The notes under the pieces: model-generated
What the model was told of the DNA's origin: nothing
What the model saw: only the letters and a program-made list of their open reading frames with translations
Databases searched by the model: none
Position numbers and translations under genes: made by a program
Origin: Chloroflexi bacterium HGW-Chloroflexi-6
GTDB lineage: Bacteria; Chloroflexota; Anaerolineae; Anaerolineales; Villigracilaceae
Direction: 5' to 3'
Length of the DNA stretch: 64,000 bases
Assembly: GCA_002840685.1 (NCBI GenBank)
Contig: PHBU01000009.1
Span: forward strand, 62,001 to 126,000
Part shown: positions 63,689 to 64,000 of the stretch, piece after piece
Position numbering within the stretch: position 1 is the first letter of the stretch
Layout: each line of letters opens with the position of its first letter

Positions 63689-64000
63689 ATGCCCTCCTCT
63701 CTCTCCCTCCGTTATGGGATCAATCCCCAGCAAACCCCTGCTCGCGTTTTCATGCGTGACGGCTCCAACCTGCCTATTACCGTTCTGGGGGGCTCGCCCG
63801 GTTATATCAACCTGCTTGACGGGATGAATGCTTGGCTGCTCGTTCATGAACTGCGTCAGGCTACCAACCTGCCTGCCGCGGCATCCTTCAAGCATGTCAG
63901 CCCGGCCGGAGCCGCTGTTGCCGCTCCGCTCGATGAAACCCTGCGCAAGATCTACTTTGTGGATGATCTTGAACTCAGCCCCTTGGCCACGGCCTACGCC
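63689..64000 (+). CDS. AICAR transformylase domain protein, stand-alone PurH C-terminal half (partial)
   Basis: 104 codons from ATG 63689 to the window end, frame open. It begins with [16 protein letters not shown], which in ordinary PurH lies near residue 200, at the start of the AICAR transformylase domain. [13 protein letters not shown] carries the catalytic Lys-His. AAAGGA sits 8 nt upstream, so this is a real start and the IMP cyclohydrolase domain is absent from this gene. Last visible member of the purine operon, 84 nt after purD-purM. Confidence 0.85.
   Translation, partial: MPSSLSLRYGINPQQTPARVFMRDGSNLPITVLGGSPGYINLLDGMNAWLLVHELRQATNLPAAASFKHVSPAGAAVAAPLDETLRKIYFVDDLELSPLATAYA

Overview
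This 64-kb window comes from a bacterial chromosome with mid-50s GC by eye. Its gene repertoire and the style of its proteins resemble Chloroflexota, class Anaerolineae. The organism call is an inference from gene content: there is no rRNA, tRNA or other phylogenetic marker here. I see no insertion sequence, CRISPR array, prophage or integrase. Most sequence is coding, and several convergent gene pairs are separated by clear bidirectional terminators.

Layout. 1-6.9 kb: a secreted multidomain glycoside hydrolase (GH16 laminarinase type, cut by the left edge), divergent from a large soluble hybrid histidine kinase that carries a LacI-type sugar-sensing domain and an AraC output domain. 7-11.5 kb (minus strand): a heterodimeric ABC exporter, an FmdB zinc ribbon and a thioredoxin-DUF2892 fusion. 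11.7-23.4 kb (plus strand): the most notable region, a compact type VII secretion-like operon. It encodes a VWA-TM-FHA protein, five small WXG100-like proteins, a membrane-anchored pseudokinase, a three-ATPase EccC/EssC-like FtsK protein and a ubiquitin-like protein with two FHA domains. Its upstream promoter has a perfect 10-bp dyad. No mycosin, EccB, EccD, EccE, EsaA or EssA homologue is visible.

23.4-34.8 kb: carotenoid genes crtI and crtB, a class V aminotransferase, a DEAD-box helicase, then a LacI regulator with a perfect 16-bp operator. The regulator precedes an unusual set: a cobalamin-binding/mutase-like enzyme, an opine dehydrogenase-family enzyme, an asparagine synthetase and a UPF0316 membrane protein. 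34.8-43.5 kb: an AXE1 esterase, patatin, a CPBP protease, an alpha/beta hydrolase, a Tat-exported L,D-transpeptidase, CcdA, a glutaredoxin-DUF2085 fusion, and PgeF, YggS, YggT and YggU. 43.5-54.6 kb: a lytic transglycosylase lipoprotein; an S-adenosylmethionine by-product cluster (mtnA, an adenosine kinase-like PfkB protein, ahcY); an SH3/FN3 lipoprotein; a 7TM histidine kinase; hemolysin III; and glutamine synthetase.

54.6-64 kb: a GAF histidine kinase with a tandem-receiver response regulator and a TauE permease, then a purine operon (purK, purF, a purD-purM fusion, and a stand-alone AICAR transformylase cut by the right edge). Five genes across the window have a promoter -10 element only 6-7 nt before an ATG and no usable Shine-Dalgarno site, which suggests leaderless transcripts.
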